Source of the DNA: Phormidesmis priestleyi Ana
GTDB taxonomy: Bacteria; Cyanobacteriota; Cyanobacteriia; Phormidesmidales; Phormidesmidaceae
Reading direction: 5' to 3'
Assembly (NCBI GenBank): GCA_001314865.1
Contig: LJZR01000011.1
Location: forward strand, 1 to 64,000
Length of the DNA stretch: 64,000 bases
Shown here in pieces: positions 1-9,211 of this stretch; position 1 is the stretch's first letter; the number at the start of each line of letters is the position of its first letter. The notes beneath the pieces were generated by a model. It was not told where the DNA came from. It saw only the letters and a program-made list of their open reading frames with translations, and did not search any database. The position numbers and the translations under genes were made by a program.

Positions 1-106
1 GGGTATGGAAGTGATGCACGAGCGCAATGCTCACAACTTCCCGCTTGACTTGGCTGCTGGCGAAGCGGCTCCTGTTGCTTTGAGCGCACCTTCTATCAAT
101 GCATAG
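1..106 (+). CDS. psbA: photosystem II D1 protein, C-terminal end (partial)
   Basis: Only the last 34 codons are in the window; the reading frame enters at base 2 and stops at TAG 104-106. The peptide contains [14 protein letters not shown] followed by a 16-residue tail starting AGEAAP. In D1 this stretch supplies ligands of the Mn4CaO5 water-oxidation cluster (His332, Glu333, His337, Asp342 and the carboxylate of Ala344 in standard numbering), and all of these residues are present. The tail is the extension that the protease CtpA removes after Ala344. D1 is the thylakoid reaction-centre subunit that turns over fastest under light. A strong terminator follows 75 bases downstream, so the gene is probably transcribed alone. 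Cyanobacteria carry several psbA copies; which one this is cannot be told from the tail. Confidence 0.97.
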   Translation, partial: GMEVMHERNAHNFPLDLAAGEAAPVALSAPSINA

Positions 107-180
107 TTCCAACACATAGCTCATCAACGTATAGTCAATTGTTGATTACTCTTTGATTGACTCAAGCTAAATAGCTGACA

Positions 181-216
181 AAAGCCCCTAGTACAATGTG
201 CTAGGGGCTTTTTGTT
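181..216 (+). terminator. rho-independent terminator after psbA
   Basis: A perfect 11-bp stem (AAAGCCCCTAG 181-191 with CTAGGGGCTTT 201-211), 9-nt loop and a T-rich tail. It lies 75 bases after the psbA stop codon. Confidence 0.85.
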
Positions 217-261
217 TGAAAATTAGGCACATTCAAAGAGCCAAAAACGTTTTTAGGTTAT

Positions 262-312
262 CAACAAAACGCCCTACAGTTGCTCAAAAAAAGCGTTTGC
301 AGGGCGTTGTTG
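262..312 (-). terminator. terminator of the ferredoxin gene
   Basis: Inverted repeat AACGCCCT (268-275) and AGGGCGTT (301-308). Read on the minus strand it ends in AGGGCGTTTTGTTG, 56 bases past the ferredoxin stop. It faces the psbA terminator, so the two units converge. The U tract is short, so strength is uncertain. Confidence 0.6.
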
Positions 313-367
313 TCTCTAACTCATTAAGGTTCAGTTATCTCATTAGAGAGAAGTCAAGTAAGGAGGA

Positions 368-667
368 CTAGAGAAGTGCTTCTTCTTGATGAGTTTGAAT
401 AGTACAGTCGGAAGTTGGGTAGGCAACACAAGTCAGGACAAAGCCTGCTTCCATTTGGTCGTCTTCTAAAAAGACTTGATCAGACTGATCAACACTGCCG
501 GAGATGAGCTTACCCGTGCAGCTCGAACAGGAACCAGCACGGCAAGAAGCGGGTAGGTCAATGCCTGCGTCTTCAGCAGCTTCAATTATGTAAGTATCAT
601 CAGCACATTCAATTGTTTCGTTAATGCCTTCATCTTCGTTGATGAGTGTGACTTTGTAAGTCGCCAT
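368..667 (-). CDS. petF: plant-type [2Fe-2S] ferredoxin
   Basis: This 99-residue acidic protein is a soluble one-electron carrier that takes electrons from photosystem I and hands them to ferredoxin-NADP reductase, nitrite reductase, thioredoxin reductase and others. The family cluster motif is complete: Cys42, Cys47, Cys50 in CRAGSCSSC and Cys80 in LTCVAYP. The length equals that of ferredoxin I proteins (97-99 residues), and the acidic C-terminal half fits a partner-docking surface. ATG 665-667 is the only reasonable start. It is monocistronic, with its own terminator about 56 bases downstream. Cyanobacteria have several ferredoxin paralogues, so assignment to the major photosynthetic PetF is likely rather than proven. 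Confidence 0.93.
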   Translation of the reverse strand: MATYKVTLINEDEGINETIECADDTYIIEAAEDAGIDLPASCRAGSCSSCTGKLISGSVDQSDQVFLEDDQMEAGFVLTCVAYPTSDCTIQTHQEEALL

Positions 668-892
668 GGAAAGCCCTCTCTTGGAGAAAAAAGTGATTTA
701 TAGCCTAACGATTAGAGAAATAGTTAAGCTTCCTTAACAATACACTGCGAGATGCGCAGGGGAAATAGCTTTAAGCGCGATTCTATAAGGCATGATTCCA
801 TAAAAGTCGATTCCATAGAGCGATAGAATGGATAGTCACTGTGGCCAACAGCACAGTCGGACATCCTTTTTAAGCATTCACCCCCAGAACCT

Positions 893-3244
893 ATGTCAAC
901 TTTTGTGGCAAATCCTGCTTGCTCTCCTGAAGATATTGCTGCCGAAGGGCTAAAGCCTGATGAATATGACGAGATTGTGAGGCGGCTGGGCCGTCATCCC
1001 AATCGAGCTGAGCTAGGGATGTTTGGCGTAATGTGGTCGGAGCATTGCTGCTATAAAAACTCGCGCCCTTTGCTGAGCCAGTTTCCCACGGAAGGCCCTC
1101 GCATTTTAGTCGGCCCTGGAGAAAATGCAGGTGTTATTGACGTCGGGAATGGAATGCAGGTCGCTTTCAAAATTGAATCGCATAACCATCCTTCAGCGAT
1201 TGAACCCTTCCAAGGCGCAGCGACAGGCGTAGGCGGCATCTTGCGAGATATTTTTACGATGGGGGCTCGACCCATTGCAGCGTTGAACTCCCTCAGGTTT
1301 GGTAACCTAGAAGATGCGCGAACCCGACAAATATTTACCGGTGTTGTTTCTGGGATTGCGCACTATGGCAATTGCTTTGGGGTGCCGACGGTCGGTGGCG
1401 AAGTTTTTTTTGATGAAGCCTATAGCGGCAATCCTTTGGTAAATGCCATGGCGATTGGCCTGATGGAAACAGATGAGATTGTGAAGTCGGGTGCGGTAGG
1501 AATTGGTAACCCGGTGCTGTATGTGGGGTCTACAACGGGCCGCGATGGGATGGGTGGGGCGAGCTTTGCCAGCGCAGAACTCAGTGATGAGTCAGAGGCA
1601 AATCGGCCAGCGGTGCAGGTAGGCGATCCGTTTTTGGAGAAGTCGCTGGTGGAAGCCTGCTTAGAGGCGTTTAAGACGGGGGGCGTAGCGGCGGCTCAGG
1701 ATATGGGGGCAGCGGGTATTACCTGTTCTACGGCTGAGATGGCGGCTAATGGGGGCGTGGGGATTGAGCTGGATTTGGACTTAATTCCTGAACGGGAGCC
1801 GGGAATGGTGCCTTATGAGTATTTGCTGTCGGAGTCGCAGGAGCGGATGCTGTTTGTGGCACATGCGGGGCGAGAGCAGGAACTCATTGAAATATTTCAT
1901 CGCTGGGGACTGCAGGCGGTGGTGGCGGGCTCGGTAATTGAGGAGCCGATTGTCCGTATTTTATTTGAAGGGGGGGTTGCGGCTGAGGTTCCGGCGACAG
2001 CGCTGTCTGACAATACGCCGATTTATCATCATGAGCTGATGACTGAGCCGCCTGAATATGCTCGAACGGCTTGGGCTTGGCAGGAGAGCACCTTGCCCCC
2101 AGCAACAACGGCGGGTATTGACGGCCAGTCTTGGGGGCAGGTGATTGTGGCGATGCTCAGTTCGCCAACGATTGCTTCTAAGCGCTGGGTGTACCGGCAG
2201 TACGACCATCAGGTGCAAAACAATACGGTGGTGATGCCGGGTGGCGCAGATGCGGCGGTGATTAGATTACGGTTCCCCTCGGGAGAGACACGGCCTGCTC
2301 AGGCGAATCCTGCTGCGAATGCGAATGCAGGATTGGCTGCGACGGTAGATTGCAACGCTCGCTATGTGTATTTGAATCCTTATGAGGGGGCTCTAGCGGC
2401 AGTGGCTGAGGCGGCTAGAAACCTGAGTTGTGTAGGAGCAGAGCCGATTGCGGTGACGGATAATTTGAACTTTGGCAGCCCCGAAAAGCCGATTGGTTAC
2501 TGGCAGTTGGCTGAAGCCTGTCGAGGATTAGCAGAGGGCTGCCGGAAGTTTTCGACACCTGTGACGGGGGGTAATGTCTCGTTGTATAACGAGACTCTGG
2601 ACAGTAATGGTAAACCTCAGCCGATTTATCCGACACCTGTGGTGGGTATGGTGGGCTTGATTCCTGATTTGGCTAAAGTGTGTGGTCAGGCTTGGCAGGC
2701 GGAGGGCGATTTGATTTATCTGCTAGGGGTGAGTACGGACAGCATTGGCGATCGCGCGGTCACCCTGGGTGGGTCAGAATACCTTAAACGAATTCATGGG
2801 ATAGTCGCAGGCCAACCGCCCAAGATTGATGTAGCACTGGAGCTAGCGGTTCAGACAGCCTGTCGTGAAGGCATTCGTCAGGGTTTGATCCGCTCGGCTC
2901 ATGACTGTTCGGAAGGGGGGCTAGCGATCGCACTCGCCGAATGCTGCATCAGCGGCGAAAAAGGCGCGAGCCTAACGCTTCCTCAAGGCCAAATCAGACT
3001 AGATACCTTGCTCTTTGGCGAGGGCGGAGCGCGGATTGTGGTATCAGTTTCACCCGAGCATCAGTCTGACTGGGAAGCGCATTGCCAAAAATATCTACCA
3101 GATGTACGGCAAATAGGCGTCGTTGCCGCTGAAGATGCACCGATGACAGTTAGCAGCCCTTCTCACGGGCTCCTCTTCTCTTTAGATGTTTCGCATCTGA
3201 GCGATCAGTGGGGTAATGCAATTGAACGGGCACTCAGTAAGTGA
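893..3244 (+). CDS. purL: phosphoribosylformylglycinamidine synthase, subunit PurL
   Basis: This is the large subunit of FGAM synthase (EC 6.3.5.3), the fourth step of de novo purine synthesis. It uses ATP and ammonia passed from PurQ to convert FGAR to FGAM in the cytoplasm. At 783 residues it matches the small-type PurL, which needs separate PurQ and PurS. Early motifs include [14 protein letters not shown] and [21 protein letters not shown], followed by the two AIRS-like ATP-binding halves. A second-half motif, [11 protein letters not shown], and [11 protein letters not shown] are also visible. Neither purQ nor purS is adjacent, although purF lies about 40 kb away in the window. The start is ATG 893. 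Confidence 0.96.
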   Translation: MSTFVANPACSPEDIAAEGLKPDEYDEIVRRLGRHPNRAELGMFGVMWSEHCCYKNSRPLLSQFPTEGPRILVGPGENAGVIDVGNGMQVAFKIESHNHPSAIEPFQGAATGVGGILRDIFTMGARPIAALNSLRFGNLEDARTRQIFTGVVSGIAHYGNCFGVPTVGGEVFFDEAYSGNPLVNAMAIGLMETDEIVKSGAVGIGNPVLYVGSTTGRDGMGGASFASAELSDESEANRPAVQVGDPFLEKSLVEACLEAFKTGGVAAAQDMGAAGITCSTAEMAANGGVGIELDLDLIPEREPGMVPYEYLLSESQERMLFVAHAGREQELIEIFHRWGLQAVVAGSVIEEPIVRILFEGGVAAEVPATALSDNTPIYHHELMTEPPEYARTAWAWQESTLPPATTAGIDGQSWGQVIVAMLSSPTIASKRWVYRQYDHQVQNNTVVMPGGADAAVIRLRFPSGETRPAQANPAANANAGLAATVDCNARYVYLNPYEGALAAVAEAARNLSCVGAEPIAVTDNLNFGSPEKPIGYWQLAEACRGLAEGCRKFSTPVTGGNVSLYNETLDSNGKPQPIYPTPVVGMVGLIPDLAKVCGQAWQAEGDLIYLLGVSTDSIGDRAVTLGGSEYLKRIHGIVAGQPPKIDVALELAVQTACREGIRQGLIRSAHDCSEGGLAIALAECCISGEKGASLTLPQGQIRLDTLLFGEGGARIVVSVSPEHQSDWEAHCQKYLPDVRQIGVVAAEDAPMTVSSPSHGLLFSLDVSHLSDQWGNAIERALSK

Positions 3245-3390
3245 GTGATCTAAATTTTGTGTAAGCGCTTTTTTCTGAGGCGGAAAAGCGTTCTGGGAAT
3301 AGAAGATCAGCGGCAACGGCTTTTCTTTCCTTCTAGGGCACGTACTTCATGCCGTTGCGAATCAGAATTGTTTAGCAGTGACAAATTTTG

Positions 3391-3492
3391 ATGGAATTTT
3401 CTGATAGCTGGCAAAACTGGTTATTTACAGTTGCTTATCTCTCGTTTACGACTTTCATTATTTGGCAGGTGATCAAGCCTTCACCAAAATAA
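3391..3492 (+). CDS. candidate 33-residue single-span membrane protein
   Basis: A short frame from ATG 3391 to TAA 3490-3492 begins MEFSDSWQNWLF and continues with a hydrophobic and aromatic stretch (about residues 11-27) ending in a Lys/Pro-rich tail IKPSPK. One membrane span with a positive end is the pattern of small subunits of photosynthetic or respiratory complexes, but I do not recognise the family. There is no clear Shine-Dalgarno sequence. It is the only candidate coding region in the 437-base gap between purL and the next gene. It may be chance. Confidence 0.35.
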   Translation: MEFSDSWQNWLFTVAYLSFTTFIIWQVIKPSPK

Positions 3493-3681
3493 ATTTTACC
3501 GATACTGTAGGCCGATTAGCACCGCTATCCGTAGCACAATGATGTGCTACCACAGCGTCCTTGCTGTCCTTTGCTTTGCATATATTATTGGTTTGCTACC
3601 GACTATCTAAAACGACTGGTAATATAAAGAGCCGTACGTTGGGACAAGGCTAGTTATTGAGATGCATAGGAGCCAGCCGAA

Positions 3682-5249
3682 ATGCTGAAACGGTTTATGA
3701 ATTGGCTACTAAATAGGTTGCAAGGTCTCTTTGGGACGCAAAGTGGTAAGCGCAAGCCCAACAATCAAGATGCTTCCACCAAAACGATTAAACCTGTAGA
3801 TCGACTGCGTAATGCGCGGGCGACCGAGTCTCTTCAACTGCTTAACCGAAGTAGCGGTACAAATGCTACTGGAAATCGTCCTGAACCCTCGTTTCAGATT
3901 AGCGAGCAGCTTAGTCGGTCAGCAGATGCCTTAGATGATGTGGATCGCGATGCCAATATTTTAGATGGCACGTCTCTTGTTCCTAATAAAGATCCAAACT
4001 ATGTTGCTACTGAGAACACACTTGATAGTACTGATACCACGGACGCTTCGTCGGTAGATACTCATAATCGACTTGATGTGAGTTCGGCGGTTCTATCTGG
4101 TATTGCTCCTGTTAAACCAACTTTTGCTACAGAAGTCTCAGAATTATCGGACTCACTGCCAGAAGCGCAAGCCGAAACTGCCAAAAGTGAGCGTATTAAT
4201 GCTGACCTATCAATGCGTACGTTGAAGAAGGTCTCAGATGATCAGCTACCAGCTATCCATGATTTATTACCGGCTATAGAACCTGATGAGTCAGAGTCGA
4301 TACCTGAAAAAGTGGCTACCCCACCTACCGCGCCTACGACTTCTGAACAGGCTGTTCTTTTTAGCTTTGATATTATTGAAAGTGAGATACCTACCCAAAA
4401 ATTAAGCCAAACGGGTCTAGAAGACAGGGAGAATCTAGAAGACAGGGAGAATCTAGAAGACAGGGAGAATCTAGAAGACAGGGAGAATCTAGAAGACAGG
4501 GAGAATCTAGAAGAAGGGAGAATCTAGAAGACAGGGAGAATTTAGACAGCGGCAACACTCTAGGTATTGATGAAATTACTATCTCTGAAGATGTAGCGGA
4601 ATCACAATTCGAATTGCCACTGATTGATAGTATTCAGTCAGACAATCATGAACCGCTGCGGAGTGATGCTGTCATAGATGAAAGCTCATCTGAAGATGGT
4701 GATGCTTCAGAAATGGTTCAACCTGACGATTCATACTTTTCAGGTTGGCCTACGCCACCTTCTACAGCCACCTCACCTTCTACAACCACGCCCCCTTCTA
4801 CACCTTCTTTACAAACAGAAGAGAAATTTTCTGAGGTTGTTAGCGATTCCAAGAACACTGACTTAGCCTCTAGCGTTCATACGTTGCCTTATCCTTGGGC
4901 ATTACCAGATCCTCAAGTTCCAACAACGGCTCAGACTTCTTTAGATGAGTCAGTACAGCCTTCTAAGAAGGGGAATGAGCCTAATGATGACGCTAACGAG
5001 GAAGGAGCCCAGGCGGAAATTAATACTGAAGTTAATACTAAAGATGGCATTGTGAAGCTGCTTTTTACGTTAAAACAAGGCAACTTTCACGGTTACATTG
5101 CACCTGATGACGGCACTAAAGACATTCTCTTTCACGAAAAGTATATTAATGCAGATGTTTTCTCTCAGTTAGAGCGCGGAACTAGAGTGACTGCTGCTAT
5201 TAAGCATGTTGAAGGTAAAGCTTACGCTACGCGGGTAGAGGTGCTTTAG
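3682..5249 (+). pseudogene. cold-shock-domain protein gene broken by a 1-bp deletion in a tandem repeat
   Basis: Two frames, 3682-4527 (281 residues) and 4545-5249, become one of about 522 codons if a single C is restored between 4514 and 4515. The break is in the sixth of seven 18-bp repeats (unit GAAGACAGGGAGAATCTA, 4420-4544), where the unit is 17 bases long. The stop TAG then arises at 4525-4527. The N-terminus MLKRFMNWLLNRLQGLFG is an amphipathic helix. The middle is low-complexity, acidic and Ser/Thr/Pro-rich. The last 70 residues (from GIVKLLFTLKQGNFHGYIAP to the end) form a cold-shock/OB-fold domain with DILFHEKYI as the second nucleic-acid-binding strand, so the intact protein probably binds RNA or single-stranded DNA. 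Either the gene is truly frameshifted or the base was lost in sequencing. Confidence 0.7.
4420..4544. repeat. 18-bp tandem repeat, 7 copies, one lacking a base
   Basis: Units start at 4420, 4438, 4456, 4474, 4492, 4510 and 4527. Units 1-5 are identical, unit 6 is 17 bp (one C missing), and unit 7 has one substitution. In frame the repeat encodes LEDREN. Near-identity suggests recent expansion. Confidence 0.95.
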
Positions 5250-5281
5250 AACAGAGGCGCTTGAGAGCTATAAAATTAGAG

Positions 5282-6793
5282 CTATAAAAACAGCCTATAT
5301 GCTGGATTTTGACTTTCGTTCCAATAGCGGTATCCCAGCGTTTCTAAAAAAGCTTCCCATTGCATCATTTCTTCGGGTGGCACTTGCATGCCAACGACAA
5401 TTCTGCCGTAGTCAGCGCCGTGGTTGCGGTAGTGAAACAGGCTGATGTTCCAGTTTGGGCTCATGGCTGAAACAAAATTGGTAAGTGCGCCTGGTCGTTC
5501 TGGAAATTCAAATCGATAGAGCAGTTCGTGGTCTGCTAGGGGAGACTTACCGCCTACCATATGCCGCAAATGCATTTTGGCGAGTTCGTCGTCTGTTAGA
5601 TTGAGCGTTTTAAATCCTTGATTCTCAAAGTTTTGCTCAATCTCGTAGGCGTCTTCTCTGCCGTTTACTTTGATGCCTACAAAGATATGGGCCTGTTTTT
5701 CATCGGCAATTCGGTAATTGAATTCGCTGATGCTGTGATTGCCTAACGTGTCGCAAAACTTACACAGGCTGCCGGGTTCTTCTGGAATGGTCACTGCAAA
5801 TACGGCTTCTCTACCCTCGCCTAGTTCGGCTCGTTCAGCGACAAAGCGCAGGCGGTCAAAGTTCATGTTGGCTCCGCAGGCGATCGCAACCAAGCTTTCT
5901 CCTAAGATTTTTTCTCTGGCGACATAGGCTTTTAGCCCTGCGATCGCTAATGCTCCTGCTGGCTCTAAAATCGAGCGTGTATCTTCAAAGACATCTTTAA
6001 TGGCAGCGCAGGTATCGTCTGTACTAACTAAAATTACCTCGTCTACATACTGCTGACATAGCCGAAACGTTTCTTTGCCGACCTGTCGTACGGCTACCCC
6101 ATCGGCGAATAAACCGACTTGTTTGAGGCTGATGCGATCGCCTGCCTTTAATGACTGACTCATCGCATCTGAATCAACCGGTTCTACCCCAATAATTTTA
6201 ATTTCAGGCCGCAATCGCTTAATGTAGGCCGCAATGCCTGAAATGAGTCCGCCCCCGCCAATAGCGACAAAAACGGCATGAATCGGCAGCTGACACTGCC
6301 GCAAAATTTCCATCCCAATGGTGCCTTGCCCTGCAATCACATCAGGATCGTCAAATGGATGAATGAAGGTCAGCCCTTTTTCAGCCTCTATGAGGCGCGC
6401 ATGGGAGTAAGCATCGTCGTAGCTATCTCCATGCAAAATAACAGTGCCCCCGAGTGCTTTGACTGCGCCTACTTTTACCTGGGGGGTAGTCACTGGCATC
6501 ACAATAATGGCCTGGGTTCCTAGCTTTTGGGCAGCGAGTGCCACGCCTTGCGCATGATTGCCCGCTGAAGCCGCGATCACACCGCATGTCAGCAGCTCTG
6601 GTGGGAGCTGAACCATTTTGTTGTAGGCTCCGCGCAGCTTAAACGAGAAGACAGACTGTACATCTTCCCGCTTGAGTAAGACCTCATTGCCTAGCCGTTC
6701 TGATAGGTGAGGCGATCGCTCTAGCGGTGTTTCTTGAGCAACGTCGTAAACACGAGCCTTTAGAATGCGTTCCAGGTAATCAGAATGAGCCAC
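5282..6793 (-). CDS. ilvA: threonine ammonia-lyase, biosynthetic
   Basis: Deaminates threonine to 2-oxobutanoate, the first committed step of isoleucine synthesis; PLP enzyme of fold type II. The PLP lysine is Lys52 in SVFSFKLRGAYNKM, and the glycine-rich phosphate loop AIGGGGLISG is present. The catalytic part runs to about residue 320. It is followed by two ACT-like regulatory domains (about 325-400 and 420-497), the architecture of the isoleucine-inhibited, valine-activated form. Length 503 is normal (about 505-515). The gene is convergent with the broken cold-shock gene and single. Start ATG 6791-6793. Confidence 0.95.
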   Translation of the reverse strand: MAHSDYLERILKARVYDVAQETPLERSPHLSERLGNEVLLKREDVQSVFSFKLRGAYNKMVQLPPELLTCGVIAASAGNHAQGVALAAQKLGTQAIIVMPVTTPQVKVGAVKALGGTVILHGDSYDDAYSHARLIEAEKGLTFIHPFDDPDVIAGQGTIGMEILRQCQLPIHAVFVAIGGGGLISGIAAYIKRLRPEIKIIGVEPVDSDAMSQSLKAGDRISLKQVGLFADGVAVRQVGKETFRLCQQYVDEVILVSTDDTCAAIKDVFEDTRSILEPAGALAIAGLKAYVAREKILGESLVAIACGANMNFDRLRFVAERAELGEGREAVFAVTIPEEPGSLCKFCDTLGNHSISEFNYRIADEKQAHIFVGIKVNGREDAYEIEQNFENQGFKTLNLTDDELAKMHLRHMVGGKSPLADHELLYRFEFPERPGALTNFVSAMSPNWNISLFHYRNHGADYGRIVVGMQVPPEEMMQWEAFLETLGYRYWNESQNPAYRLFL

Positions 6794-7021
6794 AGACCAT
6801 CAGTGAATGAAAGAGCTAACGTCTACTTTACGCTTTTAGCTACAGCACTGACTACAAGGTTTCTATGACTTCAAAAGGTTTGGCTCGGATTGCAGCGCTA
6901 GGGTTTGAAACAGGGTTTGAAATAGGTGCGACCTTTAGTGGGCTCATTTGAGGATGTAGAATTGGCAATTTTTTTCGATAGACTGGGATGAGGTTCAACA
7001 GTGACGATTTAGGTTAGGAAT

Positions 7022-7552
7022 ATGGCTAAGGTCTTGAAAATTGCGGAGATAGGGAATCCGGTGCTGCGATCGCCTGCGCTCCCAATACAAAATATTCAAA
7101 CGCCAGCTGTGCAAACCTTGATCGACAACCTACTCAAAACGGTCAAAAAAGGGAACGGCCTGGGTATCGCAGCCCCGCAGGTTTCAGAGCGCCTACAGCT
7201 TTTTATCGTTGCTTCGCGGCCAAATCTTCGCTACCTCAATGCACCAACGATGGAGCCGATGGCGATGATTAATCCGCAGATATTAGCTTACTCAGATGAT
7301 ACGGAAAAAGGCTGGGAAGGGTGTTTGAGCGTGCCGGGAATGAGGGGATTGGTGGCGCGATCGCGCGAAATAAAAATTAGCTACAGCGATCGTTATGGCG
7401 AACAGCACACCCAAGTCTTTACCGACTTTGTCGCTCGTATTATTCAGCATGAATATGACCACATCAACGGCAAAGTCTTTTTAGACCGTGTAGAAAGTAC
7501 TTTGGATATGATGAGTGAGACTGAGTACCATGCTCGTATTGCCTGCGCATAG
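7022..7552 (+). CDS. def: peptide deformylase
   Basis: Removes the formyl group from the initiator methionine of nascent proteins; cytoplasmic, metal-dependent. The three family motifs are complete: GLGIAAPQ (46-53), EGCLSVPG with metal ligand Cys101, and QHEYDH with ligands His143 and His147 and catalytic Glu144. Length 176 is normal. An array of 12-bp repeats begins at the first base after the stop codon TAG 7550-7552, followed by a terminator. The frame after the stop is repeat-encoded and is not counted as a gene. Confidence 0.95.
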   Translation: MAKVLKIAEIGNPVLRSPALPIQNIQTPAVQTLIDNLLKTVKKGNGLGIAAPQVSERLQLFIVASRPNLRYLNAPTMEPMAMINPQILAYSDDTEKGWEGCLSVPGMRGLVARSREIKISYSDRYGEQHTQVFTDFVARIIQHEYDHINGKVFLDRVESTLDMMSETEYHARIACA

Positions 7553-7636
7553 TGATCTTAGAAGTGATTTTAGAAGTGATTTTAGAAATGACCTTAGAAA
7601 TGATCTTAGAAATGATCTTAGAAATGACCTTAGAAG
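7553..7636. repeat. 12-bp tandem repeat, 7 copies, directly after def
   Basis: The unit is TGATCTTAGAAG with variants at three positions; copies start every 12 bases from 7553. It lies wholly in the 3' untranslated region between the def stop and its terminator. Confidence 0.9.
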
Positions 7637-7677
7637 TGACCTAAAAACGACCCTAAAAAATTTGAAAACAAACCAAA

Positions 7678-7719
7678 AAGCCCCTAGACCTAAACCAATA
7701 AGTCCAGGGGCTTCTTTTT
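7678..7719 (+). terminator. terminator after def
   Basis: Stem AAGCCCCT (7678-7685) with AGGGGCTT (7706-7713), then CTTTTT. It closes the def unit after the 12-bp repeat array and may also serve the converging gene. Confidence 0.8.
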
Positions 7720-7747
7720 AAAATCCATGACAGATAATAAATATGGT

Positions 7748-8242
7748 TTAGTTCGTGTAAGGCGGAGCCCCTTTCACGTCAAAAGGCTCACCCAAATCCT
7801 GAGGCGCACTCGGATCTTTGCCTAAGCGTCCTTTATCTTGTGCAAAGCCAAAGTAAGCCGCCGGAATAGCAGTCGCTAAGTGAAGCCAAACATCGTTGCC
7901 ATAAATGGGCATAAGGCCGAATAGCGTATTGGCAATAGGGATGCAACCCAAAACAGCCAGAAACCCTAGCCAAACACCTAAAAACTGGGCATATAAGCGA
8001 GAAACAACTTCGTTACCTGAATAAGCTGCAATACCACAAACACCAATGACAAGGTAAACAAATCCTTCAAATACATTGACGGGCAGTAATCCAAACAGAT
8101 AGCCAAACCCTTGAGTAACACCGACCTCAGACATAATGCGGGGTACAGTTTGACTAGGCTCAACAAAGGCTGAAATAAGGCCCAAAATACCCAGTATCGA
8201 ATAGCCGATACCCACGACCAGAGAAAATAAACGAACGGACAT
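7748..8242 (-). CDS. DUF4383-type membrane protein
   Basis: The 164-residue protein has four hydrophobic segments (about residues 5-25, 44-71, 82-105 and 119-136) and a hydrophilic C-terminal tail DPSAPQDLGEPFDVKG. The spacing and the IYGNDVWLHLATAIPAAYFGF segment agree with the DUF4383 family of small four-span proteins, whose function is unknown. It would sit in the cytoplasmic or thylakoid membrane. Start ATG 8240-8242. No operon partner is visible, since both neighbours are more than 200 bases away. Confidence 0.75.
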   Translation of the reverse strand: MSVRLFSLVVGIGYSILGILGLISAFVEPSQTVPRIMSEVGVTQGFGYLFGLLPVNVFEGFVYLVIGVCGIAAYSGNEVVSRLYAQFLGVWLGFLAVLGCIPIANTLFGLMPIYGNDVWLHLATAIPAAYFGFAQDKGRLGKDPSAPQDLGEPFDVKGAPPYTN

Positions 8243-8510
8243 AACTCTTTCCTTTGCAAATGTGGACAGCTCTATTGGAACGTTGATCCACCTTCTTTTT
8301 CGTTCGCCAAATGGATGATGTCTGATTCGTAGGCTGGTATCTAAGGGAAGATAGTGAAAAGATAGTGGGAAGATAGTCAGCGGTCAGTCATGCCACTAAA
8401 ACCACCCCTAAAACATTTTGTTTGTCGGCACTGCACCAACTTTAAATATTCATACAGAGACGACTCTTTAAAGAACAGACACTGAAAATGAAAGAGAAAT
8501 TAAGGACATA

Positions 8511-9056
8511 TTATGCTTTGATTAGCCAGCTGTAAACTTCGGCCAGATCGGTTACTTGGTAGTGGGCATTGAGGCCGCTAGGGTTGGGGAGTGCCCAAAC
8601 TTGAGTGCCTTCCCAGTCGGGCTGAGGGCCGACTTTGGCTTTGGGCTGAGCAAAGGCAATGCGATAAGCAGTGATGCCTAAAAAAGCAAGGCATTGCGGC
8701 TTATATTTTTGGATTTTGGCGGATAGTAGTTGGCGGCCTGCTTTGATTTCGTCGGCACTGAGTTCGTCGGCGCGGGCGGTAGCGCGAGGGGCCATATTGG
8801 TAATGCCATAGCCGAGTTGGGGTAAGGTGCCATCCTCGCTAGGATCATATAGGCGGGGGGTAAAGCCTGCGTGGTAGAGAGCTGGCCAAAAGCGGTTACC
8901 GGGCCTGCCAAAATGGTGACCGATGGCGACGCTGTAAAGGCTAGGGTTGATGCCACAAAAGAGGACTTTGAGATTTGGCGCGATAATGTCGGGCATCGTT
9001 TGGCCATGGCAGGCGGTAAGTTCTGCTTTGGTAGGGCCTTTTTTGGGTTTTGGCAT
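8511..9056 (-). CDS. mug: G/U mismatch-specific uracil-DNA glycosylase (Mug/TDG family)
   Basis: A DNA repair glycosylase of uracil-DNA glycosylase family 2, which removes uracil or ethenocytosine opposite guanine. Both family motifs are visible: GINPSLYSVAIGHHFGRPGN from residue 35, with the active-site Asn in GINP, and the C-terminal NPSGLN at 158-163, which inserts into the helix. Length 181 is close to E. coli Mug (168). The N-terminus is basic (MPKPKKGPTKAE). It is divergent from argS. The C-terminus ends at WLIKA just beside the stop. Confidence 0.9.
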   Translation of the reverse strand: MPKPKKGPTKAELTACHGQTMPDIIAPNLKVLFCGINPSLYSVAIGHHFGRPGNRFWPALYHAGFTPRLYDPSEDGTLPQLGYGITNMAPRATARADELSADEIKAGRQLLSAKIQKYKPQCLAFLGITAYRIAFAQPKAKVGPQPDWEGTQVWALPNPSGLNAHYQVTDLAEVYSWLIKA

Positions 9057-9211
9057 GGGTCAGTGAAGGGGGCAGATAACATCGTTGTTATAAAGATAAT
9101 AACTAGACGACTGTTTATATCCCTTCATCTGTGACTGTTCTACGGTTTGAAACTATTATTGATAGGATCTGTGTGAATAGTTATGTGGTGCCGGTGGGCG
9201 ACGATCTGGTT

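Noticed and set aside
4510-4527. Programmed -1 frameshift as explanation of the split cold-shock gene
   Set aside because: No X-XXY-YYZ slippery heptamer or downstream structure is visible; a plain base loss in unit 6 is simpler.
7515-7721. 68-codon frame after def with DLRN repeats
   Set aside because: Created by the 12-bp repeat array and overlapping the def end and terminator; no ribosome binding site.
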